Below are positions 1 through 5,158 of a DNA stretch of 6,870 nucleotides, one piece after another. Position 1 is the first letter of the stretch. Each line of letters begins with the position of its first letter. Origin of the DNA: an uncultured Chloroflexota bacterium. GTDB taxonomy: Bacteria; Chloroflexota; Chloroflexia; Chloroflexales; Roseiflexaceae. The translations under genes and the position numbers were made by a program. Under the pieces are notes generated by a model. The model ran no database searches. It was not told the DNA's origin and worked only from the letters and a program-made list of their open reading frames with translations. The stretch is taken from NCBI GenBank assembly GCA_937876225.1, contig CALFIC010000097.1:1-6870 (forward strand), written 5' to 3'.

Positions 1-354
1 TCACCACTACAACAAAAGAAGGAAGACTACACCAACGCCCTCACCGCACTGCGCGCCGACCCCACCAATCCCGCCCTCCACGAGCAAGCGTTGCATCGCG
101 GGCGTATTTATGCGGCGGCTACGCGTGAAAATAAAGCCGTCACGCTATTTGACGAAACCGCCTTGGCCAACGATATCCGTGCGGTGACGGCCAACGCCAC
201 CCAGACAACCGTGCCGGTAGTGGCATCTGCCGCCACAGTCCCATCTCAATCTATCGACGATCGCATCAACGCCCTCCTCAAAATGAAAGCCAGCGGGCTG
301 ATTACCGATGCCGAATTCGACCAAAAGCGCAAAGAGCTGTTGGATAGTATTTAG
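1..354 (+). CDS. SHOCT-domain protein, 5'-truncated
   Basis: This is the 3' end of a gene that enters from the left edge. Frame 1 is open from base 1 to the TAG at 352-354, giving 117 visible residues. No start codon is needed inside the window; the internal TTG at 91 is probably not a start. The last 34 residues (about 84-117) begin SIDDRINALLKMKASGLITD and continue with an EF-D-KRKELL pattern. That is the SHOCT short C-terminal domain: a helix, a G-L-I-T/S turn and a second amphipathic helix. SHOCT domains sit at the ends of many unrelated bacterial proteins, often with membrane or PH-like N-terminal parts, and probably mediate oligomerisation. The preceding segment (DPTNPALHEQALHRGRIYAA, residues 20-39) resembles linkers seen in such proteins, followed by an Ala/Thr/Val-rich linker. 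The N-terminal domain is missing, so the full function cannot be stated. The SHOCT call is fairly sure. Confidence 0.8.
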   Translation, partial: SPLQQKKEDYTNALTALRADPTNPALHEQALHRGRIYAAATRENKAVTLFDETALANDIRAVTANATQTTVPVVASAATVPSQSIDDRINALLKMKASGLITDAEFDQKRKELLDSI

Positions 355-381
355 CTTTGCAGCCGACACTCACCCCTTCCT

Positions 382-447
382 CTACCGAGGTTTTTACCAA
401 CCGCACGGAGATTGCACTGACGCTCGCGCGTCCATGCAATGACGTAG
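382..447. repeat. 66-bp direct repeat, copy 1, with internal hairpin
   Basis: This copy matches 544-609 with three mismatches (positions 392, 418 and 446 against 554, 580 and 608). It contains an inverted repeat: ATTGCA (411-416) and GACGC (419-423) face GCGTC (428-432) and TGCAAT (435-440). This gives an 11-bp stem with a 2x2 internal loop and a TCGC loop. Its CCATGCAATGACG (432-444) is the exact reverse complement of a 13-mer at 1666-1678, in the other intergenic repeat region. Confidence 0.85.
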
Positions 448-475
448 GGGGGCGAGGATTGTCCCACCCAACGTC

Positions 476-513
476 ATTCCATGCCGGGTGCTATGGCACC
501 CGTAGCGTGGAAT
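476..513. repeat. Long imperfect hairpin in the repeat block
   Basis: Bases 476-484 (ATTCCATGC) pair with 505-513 (GCGTGGAAT) with one G-T pair. Bases 485-491 (CGGGTGC) pair with 496-502 (GCACCCG) around a TATG loop, leaving a two-base bulge at 503-504. The total is a 16-bp stem in 38 nt. No T-run follows, so it is not an obvious rho-independent terminator. The ATTCC...GGAAT outer stem resembles small palindromic repeats scattered in many bacterial genomes. Whether this one is dispersed genome-wide cannot be seen from one window. Confidence 0.7.
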
Positions 514-543
514 CTCTGTGGCTTGCCTTTGGGATTACCCCTG

Positions 544-609
544 CTACCGAGGTCTTTACCAACCGCACGGAGATTGCACGGACGCTCGCGCGTCCATGCA
601 ATGACGTGG
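544..609. repeat. 66-bp direct repeat, copy 2
   Basis: This is the second copy of the 382-447 repeat, 162 bp downstream. The hairpin is slightly better here: ATTGCA (573-578) and GGACGC (580-585) face GCGTCC (590-595) and TGCAAT (597-602), with one C-A mismatch. The change at 580 (T to G) adds a base pair relative to copy 1. That is suggestive of a conserved structure, but two copies are too few to prove it. Confidence 0.85.
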
Positions 610-647
610 GGTGGGGAAACTTCCAACTTCACTTCATCCTTCCGACT

Positions 648-685
648 TCATGCTTCCTACTTCGCATCATGCTTCCTACTTCGCA
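648..685. repeat. Perfect 19-bp tandem duplication
   Basis: TCATGCTTCCTACTTCGCA occurs at 648-666 and again immediately at 667-685 without mismatch. It sits in a wider pyrimidine-rich stretch (620-685) built from degenerate ACTTC/CTTCC words, so it looks like slippage or recombination in a low-complexity tract. Confidence 0.85.
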
Positions 686-687
686 CC

Positions 688-704
688 GCGTCATTGTATG
701 ACGC
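688..704. repeat. Short perfect hairpin
   Basis: GCGTCAT (688-694) pairs with ATGACGC (698-704) around a TGT loop, a perfect 7-bp stem. Its CGTCATTG start is the same word found in the 1663-1683 hairpin and, inverted, in both 66-bp repeats, so it may belong to the same small repeat family. Confidence 0.55.
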
Positions 705-742
705 CCATGGACACACTCACCCCTTCCTCATGCAAATCTGGC

Positions 743-748
743 TACAAT
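743..748 (+). promoter_or_regulatory. Possible -10 box for the CIA30 gene
   Basis: TACAAT lies 32 nt before the ATG at 781, in an A/T-richer pocket (730-755). No good -35 hexamer is found at 16-18 nt upstream. The same TACAAT hexamer occurs in the 5118-5126 promoter candidate. Confidence 0.35.
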
Positions 749-766
749 ACTCACAGGAATGCACGT

Positions 767-773
767 AGGAGGG
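767..773 (+). promoter_or_regulatory. Ribosome binding site deciding the CIA30 start
   Basis: AGGAGGG is a near-perfect Shine-Dalgarno sequence. It stands 7 nt before the ATG at 781 but only 1 nt before the in-frame GTG at 775. The ATG at 781 is therefore the likely start. Confidence 0.8.
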
Positions 774-780
774 AGTGACG

Positions 781-1398
781 ATGCGCATAGCAATCATAGC
801 GGTACTGGTACTCGCAGTACTGTATATCATTAATGGTGGGTCTGTGGCGCTCGAGGCCTTTTTGCGGGCCCAACGCCCAATCCCCGATGGTGGTCGCGTA
901 CAGGAGGCTGAAATGATTAATTTTGCAGATGCAATGGCAGTGGCTGCCTGGTATAGTCGCAACGACGATGTGATGGGTGGGATTAGTCAGAGTACCTTGG
1001 TGGCCAGCGATGCAGGCAGTGCTATTTTCCAAGGGGTGGTGCGCGCCGAAAACAACGGCGGCTTCGCTACCGTCCAGACCGATTTCGCACCGGCCCGCAA
1101 TCTGCAGGTCTACGACGGCCTGCAATTACGCGTGCGTGGCGACGGCAAAAAATATGGCATCTACTTGCGTACCGACCAGCGCATGGCGGTCTATCAGGCG
1201 ACCTTTGTGACCACACCGGCCACCTGGCAGACGGTGCGCTTGGCGTGGCGTGACTTTGTGCCAACCCGCTTTGGGCAGGTGGTGGTGGCCCCCGCACTCG
1301 ACCCTCGGAGCATCCAGTCGCTCAGTCTGTTGATCGAGTTCAAGCAATTCGGTCCCTTTGCCCTCGAAGTCAAACATATCGGGGTGTTTGAGGAGTGA
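781..1398 (+). CDS. Membrane-anchored CIA30-domain protein
   Basis: A 205-residue protein. Residues 3-17 are a continuous hydrophobic stretch after MR, fitting a signal anchor or uncleaved signal peptide; no lipobox cysteine follows. Residues about 44-205 look like a CIA30 domain (the NADH:ubiquinone oxidoreductase intermediate-associated protein 30, or NDUFAF1, family). Family marks are W57 with N61-D62-D63-V-M-G-G67-I-S and E90-N-N-G-G-F95, then alternating beta-strand-like segments (GLQLRVRGDGKKYGIYLRT, WQTVRLAW) ending in a hydrophobic strand. This is a jelly-roll, carbohydrate-binding-like fold. The mitochondrial member helps assemble complex I, but bacterial members lie in varied contexts and mostly have no assigned role. 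I do not infer complex I assembly here, as no nuo genes are in view. The gene stands alone between two repeat regions with its own strong ribosome binding site. The start at 781 is preferred over GTG 775 on spacing. Confidence 0.85.
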   Translation: MRIAIIAVLVLAVLYIINGGSVALEAFLRAQRPIPDGGRVQEAEMINFADAMAVAAWYSRNDDVMGGISQSTLVASDAGSAIFQGVVRAENNGGFATVQTDFAPARNLQVYDGLQLRVRGDGKKYGIYLRTDQRMAVYQATFVTTPATWQTVRLAWRDFVPTRFGQVVVAPALDPRSIQSLSLLIEFKQFGPFALEVKHIGVFEE

Positions 1399-1655
1399 GA
1401 TTGTCGGGGCGCCGTCGTCGGGGCTCAGGGATCATTCAGGGTGCGAGGCATGCCTCGCACGTGCGATTGTGGGGCGCCCTGTGTCGGAGATTGTCGGGGC
1501 GCAAGGATCATTCAGGGTGCGCGGCATGCCACGCACGTGCGATTGTGGGGCGCCCTGTGTCGGAGATTGTCGGGGCGCAGGGATGATTGAGGGTGCGAGG
1601 CATGCCATGCACGTGCGATTGGGGGGCGCCCTGTGTCGGAGATTGTTGGGGCGTC
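1397..1655. repeat. 76-bp-period tandem array with palindromic cores
   Basis: Units start at 1397, 1487, 1563 and 1639 (the last partial, about 15 bp). Units 2 and 3 are exactly 76 bp. Unit 1 is 90 bp because of a 14-bp local duplication of GTCGGGGC (1403-1410 and 1417-1424). Each unit carries GTGCGNGGCATGCCNNGCAC: a perfect 20-bp palindrome in unit 1 (1441-1460), one mismatched pair in unit 2 (1517-1536) and a slightly more degraded form in unit 3 (1593-1612). A GATTGT-GGGGCGC-like word occurs seven times (1399, 1465, 1489, 1541, 1565, 1617, 1641), spaced alternately 24 and 52 nt after the first. The array begins right at the stop codon of the CIA30 gene. All frames read through in places because of the composition, but no gene is supported. 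Confidence 0.9.
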
Positions 1656-1662
1656 ATAGTTC

Positions 1663-1687
1663 GGGCGTCATTGCATGGCGCCCTTTT
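1663..1687 (+). terminator. Terminator-like hairpin upstream of glyA
   Basis: GGGCGTCAT (1663-1671) pairs with ATGGCGCCC (1675-1683) around a TGC loop: a 9-bp stem with one G-T pair, followed directly by TTTT (1684-1687). The short T-tract makes it a weak intrinsic terminator candidate for transcripts crossing the repeat array from the CIA30 gene. It may instead be another member of the small hairpin family, since CGTCATTGCATGG (1666-1678) recurs inverted at 432-444 and 594-606. Confidence 0.45.
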
Positions 1688-1696
1688 CACATGTTA

Positions 1697-1702
1697 TATA
1701 AT
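1697..1702 (+). promoter_or_regulatory. Likely -10 box of the glyA-proC-methyltransferase operon
   Basis: A consensus TATAAT lies in an A/T-rich island (1690-1720) that contrasts with the GC-rich surroundings. The nearest -35-like word, TTGCAT (1671-1676), is 20 nt away, longer than the usual 16-18, and lies inside the preceding hairpin. The leader to the ATG at 1736 would be about 25 nt, which leaves no room for a riboswitch downstream of this promoter. Confidence 0.55.
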
Positions 1703-1725
1703 GATTAATAGGTTGTTTATATGTT

Positions 1726-1731
1726 GAGGAG
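1726..1731 (+). promoter_or_regulatory. Ribosome binding site deciding the glyA start
   Basis: GAGGAG ends 4 nt before the ATG at 1736. The in-frame ATG at 1721 overlaps this site and has no ribosome binding site of its own, so 1736 is the better start. Confidence 0.65.
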
Positions 1732-1735
1732 CATC

Positions 1736-3064
1736 ATGTCACCACTCGACCACCTCGTGCAGTCTGATCCCGCAATTGCTCGTTTGATCGTCGGCGAAGC
1801 TCGCCGGCAGCGCGATGGCCTTGAGCTCATCGCCAGCGAAAACTACACCAGTCGCGCAGTGATGGAGGCGCAGGGGTCAGTGTTGACCAATAAATATGCC
1901 GAAGGCTATCCGGGCAACCGCTACTACGGTGGCTGTGAATGGGTCGACCAAGTCGAAAACATCGCCCGCGATCGTGTCAAAGAAGTCTTTGGCGCTGCCT
2001 ATGCCAACGTGCAACCCCACTCCGGTACCCAAGCCAACGCCGCTGTCTACTTCACCTTCCTCAATCCCGGCGACAAAGTGCTGGGCATGAACCTCGCCAT
2101 GGGTGGCCATTTGACCCACGGCTCACCGGTGAATTTTTCGGGCAAAATGTATAACTTCGCCCAATATGGCATCGATATGGAAACTGGCTTCATCGATTAC
2201 GAAAACGTCCTCGAGATGGCCGAGCGCGAGCGCCCCAAACTCATCACCGTGGGCGCTAGCACCTATTCCCGCTCTATCGACTACGCCAAATTCCGTGAAA
2301 TTGCTGACCACGTAGGCGCCTTTTTGTTCGCCGACATCGCCCACCCTGCCGGGTTGATTGCCGCCGGCCACTTGCCCAGTCCCATCCCCTATGCCCACGT
2401 GGTGACGTCAACCACCCACAAAACCTTGCGCGGACCCCGCGGCGGGATTATTTTGATGGGTCAAGATTTCGAGAACCCCTTCGGCCAAAAAGCCGCCAAA
2501 AGTGGTCGTACCTTGATGATGTCGGAAGTGCTCGACAAAATGGTCATCCCCGGCGCCCAAGGGGGTGCCTTGATGCACGTGGTAGCTGCCAAAGCCGTGG
2601 GCTTCGCCGAAAACCTGCGCCCAGACTTCAAAGACTACGCCGCCTTGGTCATTGCCAATGCCCAAGCCTTGGCCGCCAGCATGATGAAGCGGGGCTACTA
2701 TGTGTTGTCTGACGGTACCGACAACCACTTGTTGATGGTCGATTTGCGCCGCAACAAGCCCACCATTAGCGGCAAACAAGCCCAAGAAGTGCTCGACGCC
2801 GCCCATATCACCACCAACAAAAACGTCGTCCCCAACGACGACCGCTCGGCCTTGGTTACCTCGGGCATCCGCCTCGGCACCCCGGCCATGACTACGCGTG
2901 GCATGAAGCCCGAACACATGGATGTGGTTGCTGGCTTGATCGATCGCGTGCTCAGCAACATCGACAACGAGACCGTGATTGCCCAAGTACGCAACGAAAT
3001 CGTCGAATGGTGCAAACAATTCCCCGTCCCGGCCGTCGGCGATTTTGTGGGAATCGAGGTATAA
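1736..3064 (+). CDS. glyA: Serine hydroxymethyltransferase
   Basis: A complete 442-residue cytosolic PLP enzyme. It interconverts serine plus tetrahydrofolate with glycine plus 5,10-methylenetetrahydrofolate, the main entry to one-carbon metabolism. Family motifs are clear: LELIASEN near the N terminus, NKYAEGYPGNRYYGG, the QPHSGTQAN cofactor loop, FADIAHPAG, and TSTTHKTLRGPRGG with the PLP-binding lysine at K229. Also present are PGAQGG, GTDNHLLMVDLR and the C-terminal TSGIRLGTPAMTTRGM. The protein is longer than the usual length of about 415 because of an extra stretch of roughly 14 residues between GGIILMG and IPGAQGG, compared with my memory of the E. coli protein. Similar long forms are familiar from Bacteroidota. 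The start at 1736 rather than 1721 is chosen from the GAGGAG site and because the protein then opens MSPLDHL. It is the first gene of a three-gene unit; proC begins 1 nt after its stop. Confidence 0.97.
   Translation: MSPLDHLVQSDPAIARLIVGEARRQRDGLELIASENYTSRAVMEAQGSVLTNKYAEGYPGNRYYGGCEWVDQVENIARDRVKEVFGAAYANVQPHSGTQANAAVYFTFLNPGDKVLGMNLAMGGHLTHGSPVNFSGKMYNFAQYGIDMETGFIDYENVLEMAERERPKLITVGASTYSRSIDYAKFREIADHVGAFLFADIAHPAGLIAAGHLPSPIPYAHVVTSTTHKTLRGPRGGIILMGQDFENPFGQKAAKSGRTLMMSEVLDKMVIPGAQGGALMHVVAAKAVGFAENLRPDFKDYAALVIANAQALAASMMKRGYYVLSDGTDNHLLMVDLRRNKPTISGKQAQEVLDAAHITTNKNVVPNDDRSALVTSGIRLGTPAMTTRGMKPEHMDVVAGLIDRVLSNIDNETVIAQVRNEIVEWCKQFPVPAVGDFVGIEV
3056..3060 (+). promoter_or_regulatory. 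Ribosome binding site for proC inside the glyA 3' end
   Basis: GAGGT spans the last two sense codons of glyA and ends 5 nt before the proC ATG at 3066. It supports that start over in-frame codons further upstream and suggests coupled translation. Confidence 0.6.
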
Positions 3065-3065
3065 C

Positions 3066-3881
3066 ATGACGCACCCCCGTATCGCCATGATTGGTGCCGG
3101 CATGATGGGCGAAGCCATGATTAGTGGCCTCATCAATAACGGCATTCCTGCTAGCAATATCACCGCTTCAGAGCCCCGCGCCGACCGTCGTACCGCCATG
3201 CATGCCCAATACGGCATCACCATGGTGGTGAGCAACGGCGAAGCCGTGGTCGATGCCGACGTGGTGGTGTTTGCCATCAAACCACAAATGGTGGCCGGCG
3301 TATTGCCCGAACTGCAAGGGGTCATCCCGGCCGGTGCCGTGGTCTTGTCGATTATGGCGGGTATCACCATCGCTACCCTGCGTGACGGTCTCAACCACCC
3401 GGCCGTGGTACGCGCCATGCCCAACACCCCCGCCATGATTGGCGCCGGGATTTCGGGTTGGACCGCTGCCCCGGCCGTCAGTGCCAGCCAAAAAGCCTTG
3501 GCGCAACAGGTGCTCGAATCGTTTGGGCATGCCGTCTATGTCGACGACGAGCACTATATCAACCATGTCACCGCCATTTCAGGCAGTGGCCCGGGCTACG
3601 TCTTCCTCATCCTCGAAGCAATGATCGACGCTGGCGTGGCTATCGGATTGCCCCGTCCCTTGGCCAAACAACTGGCCGAACAAAACTTGCTCGGCTCGAT
3701 GCGCTATGCCATGGCCAGCCCCAAGCACCCCGCCGAGCTTCGTAACGACGTTACCTCGCCGGCAGGTACCACCGCTGCCGGCCTCAACGCCATGGAAAAA
3801 GCCGGCTTGCGCAGTGCCATCAGCGATGGTGTGCGGGCCGCCTTTGACCGCTCGATCGAATTGGGGAAGCCCAAACATTGA
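3066..3881 (+). CDS. proC: Pyrroline-5-carboxylate reductase
   Basis: A 271-residue cytosolic enzyme that reduces 1-pyrroline-5-carboxylate to L-proline with NAD(P)H, the last step of proline synthesis. The N terminus is a Rossmann fold with G10-A-G12-M-M-G15 after a beta strand (IAMIGAG). VVVFAIKPQMVAGVLPEL is the family's V-K-P motif region. RAMPNTPAMIGAGISG and AISGSGPGYVF follow, and the C-terminal helical domain carries the family signature T230-S-P-A-G-T-T236 in LRNDVTSPAGTTAAGL. The length matches the family (about 265-280). The reading frame is open 29 codons further upstream, but that segment lies inside glyA. The ATG at 3066 has a ribosome binding site and starts directly at the Rossmann strand. 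The stop overlaps the TTG start of the next gene. Confidence 0.97.
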   Translation: MTHPRIAMIGAGMMGEAMISGLINNGIPASNITASEPRADRRTAMHAQYGITMVVSNGEAVVDADVVVFAIKPQMVAGVLPELQGVIPAGAVVLSIMAGITIATLRDGLNHPAVVRAMPNTPAMIGAGISGWTAAPAVSASQKALAQQVLESFGHAVYVDDEHYINHVTAISGSGPGYVFLILEAMIDAGVAIGLPRPLAKQLAEQNLLGSMRYAMASPKHPAELRNDVTSPAGTTAAGLNAMEKAGLRSAISDGVRAAFDRSIELGKPKH

Positions 3882-5014
3882 CCTCCCACTCCCTGCCCCC
3901 CTCCCAATGGCGCGCCTCGACCACTACGGTGGCGGGGCGCGTGGTGCAATATCACACGCGCCCAGGGCTGCCCGGCGGCCTCGAGGTCTCGCCGGCTGCG
4001 CTGTGGTTGGCCCACGAATGCGCCAAATACGCCGATCCCGTGCTGTCTGTCGATGTGGCTTTTGGCCTGCCGGCGCTGGCCTTCCCCACACGCCACAACG
4101 CCGTGCTGACCCGTCATGCCGGTGTGGCAGCCAGTATCGCCCACACGGCGCCGGCGCTGACGATTATCAGTGATGGCAACACGCTGGCGCCCGCCCATTA
4201 CCAGACCATCCTCATCGAAGTGCCCCCCACCCGCGAAGCCTGGCGCCAGCGCCTCTGTCAGGTCTGGCCGGCCTTGGCGCCGGGGGGCGTGCTTATCGCC
4301 TGTGGTGCTAACGACGCCGGTGGCAAAATCGCCGCCAGTGATGTCAAGGCACTGTTTGGGCGTTGCAATGAGCAATCCAAGTATCACCAGCGCCTAGTGA
4401 CCGCCATCAAACCTGCCGCCCTTGCTAGTCAGCCACCCTGGTTTGCGCAGCCGGGCATCGCTCGTGACACTTGGACCCACATCGAATCCCACGGGCGGCG
4501 CTATGTCAGCCAAGCGGGGGTCTTTGCCCACGACCGCGTCGATGCCGGTAGCGCCTTGTTGTGCCAGCATTTGCCGGTGCTCGCCGGTCAGCGCGTGCTG
4601 GATTTGGGGGCCGGGGCGGGGATTTTGGGGGGCTGGGCCCTCGATGCCGGTGCCGCCCTGGTCGACCTCATCGACGTCGATGCCCACGCCGTGGCCAGCA
4701 TGCGCCACACCTTTGCCGATTGTCCTGCCGTGCGGGTGGCCTGGGGCGACCTGCTCGACGGCCTGCCCTGGGCGCAACAATACGATGTAGTGCTGAGCAA
4801 TCCCCCCTTCCATGCCGGCAAACAGCACGACGACGCCATGGTGCGGGCCTTTGTGGCTACTGCCGCCCAGCACCTCGCTAGTGACGGCGCCATCTGGCTG
4901 GTGGCCAACGCATTTTTGCCCTATCGCGCGCTGCTCAGCACCTACTTTGGCGATGTCACTAGTGTCGCCACCACCCCCGCCTACCAAATCATCCGGGCCA
5001 GTCAGCCGTTGTAG
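3878..5014 (+). CDS. RsmC-like rRNA (guanine-N2) methyltransferase
   Basis: A 378-residue protein starting with TTG at 3878, which overlaps the proC stop by 4 nt. GGGGAAG (3863-3869) stands 8 nt upstream as the ribosome binding site. The C-terminal half is a class I SAM methyltransferase of the MTS (small-methyltransferase) family. Motif I is V240-L-D-L-G-A-G-A-G248, an acidic strand-2 end follows (DLIDVDAHA), and the catalytic loop is N308-P-P-F-H312-A-G. N-P-P-F-H is typical of RsmC and RlmG, which methylate guanine N2 in 16S or 23S rRNA. The N-terminal half (about residues 30-200) resembles the second, degenerate methyltransferase-like domain of these enzymes: a strand ending LIEVPP, then LAPGGVLIACGANDAGGKIA, with no SAM-binding glycine motif. 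The length is close to E. coli RsmC (343) and RlmG (378). The exact target base cannot be read from the sequence, so I give no symbol. It is probably co-transcribed with glyA and proC. Confidence 0.85.
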   Translation: MTSHSLPPSQWRASTTTVAGRVVQYHTRPGLPGGLEVSPAALWLAHECAKYADPVLSVDVAFGLPALAFPTRHNAVLTRHAGVAASIAHTAPALTIISDGNTLAPAHYQTILIEVPPTREAWRQRLCQVWPALAPGGVLIACGANDAGGKIAASDVKALFGRCNEQSKYHQRLVTAIKPAALASQPPWFAQPGIARDTWTHIESHGRRYVSQAGVFAHDRVDAGSALLCQHLPVLAGQRVLDLGAGAGILGGWALDAGAALVDLIDVDAHAVASMRHTFADCPAVRVAWGDLLDGLPWAQQYDVVLSNPPFHAGKQHDDAMVRAFVATAAQHLASDGAIWLVANAFLPYRALLSTYFGDVTSVATTPAYQIIRASQPL

Positions 5015-5117
5015 GGTTTCTTTTTTTGGAAAAACAGGTGGGGTGCGGTCGGTGAATTTGCCACAACACATCCGTTCAGTTGCACACAGTTCGTGGGGCG
5101 CTATCACGCGCGGAATT

Positions 5118-5126
5118 TGATACAAT
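5118..5126 (+). promoter_or_regulatory. Extended -10 promoter for the moxR-coxE unit
   Basis: TGATACAAT fits the extended -10 pattern (TG, one base, then a TATAAT-like hexamer TACAAT at 5121-5126). It lies 32 nt before the ATG at 5159. No -35 box at the usual distance is evident, which extended -10 promoters can tolerate. It sits in the 144-nt gap after the methyltransferase gene. Confidence 0.5.
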
Positions 5127-5145
5127 AACAGTAGACGTCGCACAC

Positions 5146-5151
5146 GAGGAG
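5146..5151 (+). promoter_or_regulatory. Ribosome binding site of the MoxR-family gene
   Basis: GAGGAG stands 7 nt before the ATG at 5159, an optimal spacing that fixes this start. Confidence 0.75.
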
Positions 5152-5158
5152 TATTTCC

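Larger units (their letters stand above)
366..729. repeat. Repeat-rich intergenic block bracketed by a 17-bp direct repeat
   Basis: The 426-nt gap between the SHOCT gene and the CIA30 gene holds no convincing gene. It is bracketed by an exact 17-bp direct repeat, ACACTCACCCCTTCCTC, at 366-382 and 713-729. Between these copies lie two copies of a 66-bp repeat offset by 162 bp, a long imperfect hairpin, a perfect 19-bp tandem duplication and a 7-bp-stem hairpin. The bracket could be an insertion footprint or the product of repeat-mediated recombination; the sequence alone does not decide. No transposase and no recognised insertion-sequence ends are visible. Confidence 0.75.

Noticed and set aside
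357..701. A 114-residue + strand frame with a repeated TEVFTNRTEIA segment
   Set aside because: The protein-level repeat is a by-product of the 66-bp DNA repeat at a 162-bp offset, which happens to be a multiple of three. It starts with TTG, has no ribosome binding site, and the DNA is full of hairpins.
1397..1655. CRISPR array
   Set aside because: The whole 76-bp unit is repeated, so there are no unique spacers between short repeats, and no cas genes are present.
1358..1708. A 116-residue + strand frame over the tandem array
   Set aside because: It starts inside the CIA30 gene and reads low-complexity Gly/Ala/Arg from the 76-bp repeats. The period is not a multiple of three, so each unit is read in a different frame, and there is no conserved protein pattern.
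1399..1735. A riboswitch controlling glyA (glycine or tetrahydrofolate type)
   Set aside because: The likely promoter at 1697-1702 leaves a leader of only about 25 nt, and the upstream DNA is tandem repeat without a recognisable aptamer pattern.
2408..3436. A 342-residue minus-strand frame
   Set aside because: It is antisense to glyA and proC, both of which have strong family motifs. Long antisense frames are common in GC-rich DNA.
5015..5036. Terminator after the methyltransferase gene (a run of seven T followed by GGAAAAA)
   Set aside because: The T-run has no GC-rich stem directly before it, and the only pairing is a short T/A hairpin. It is too weak to annotate.
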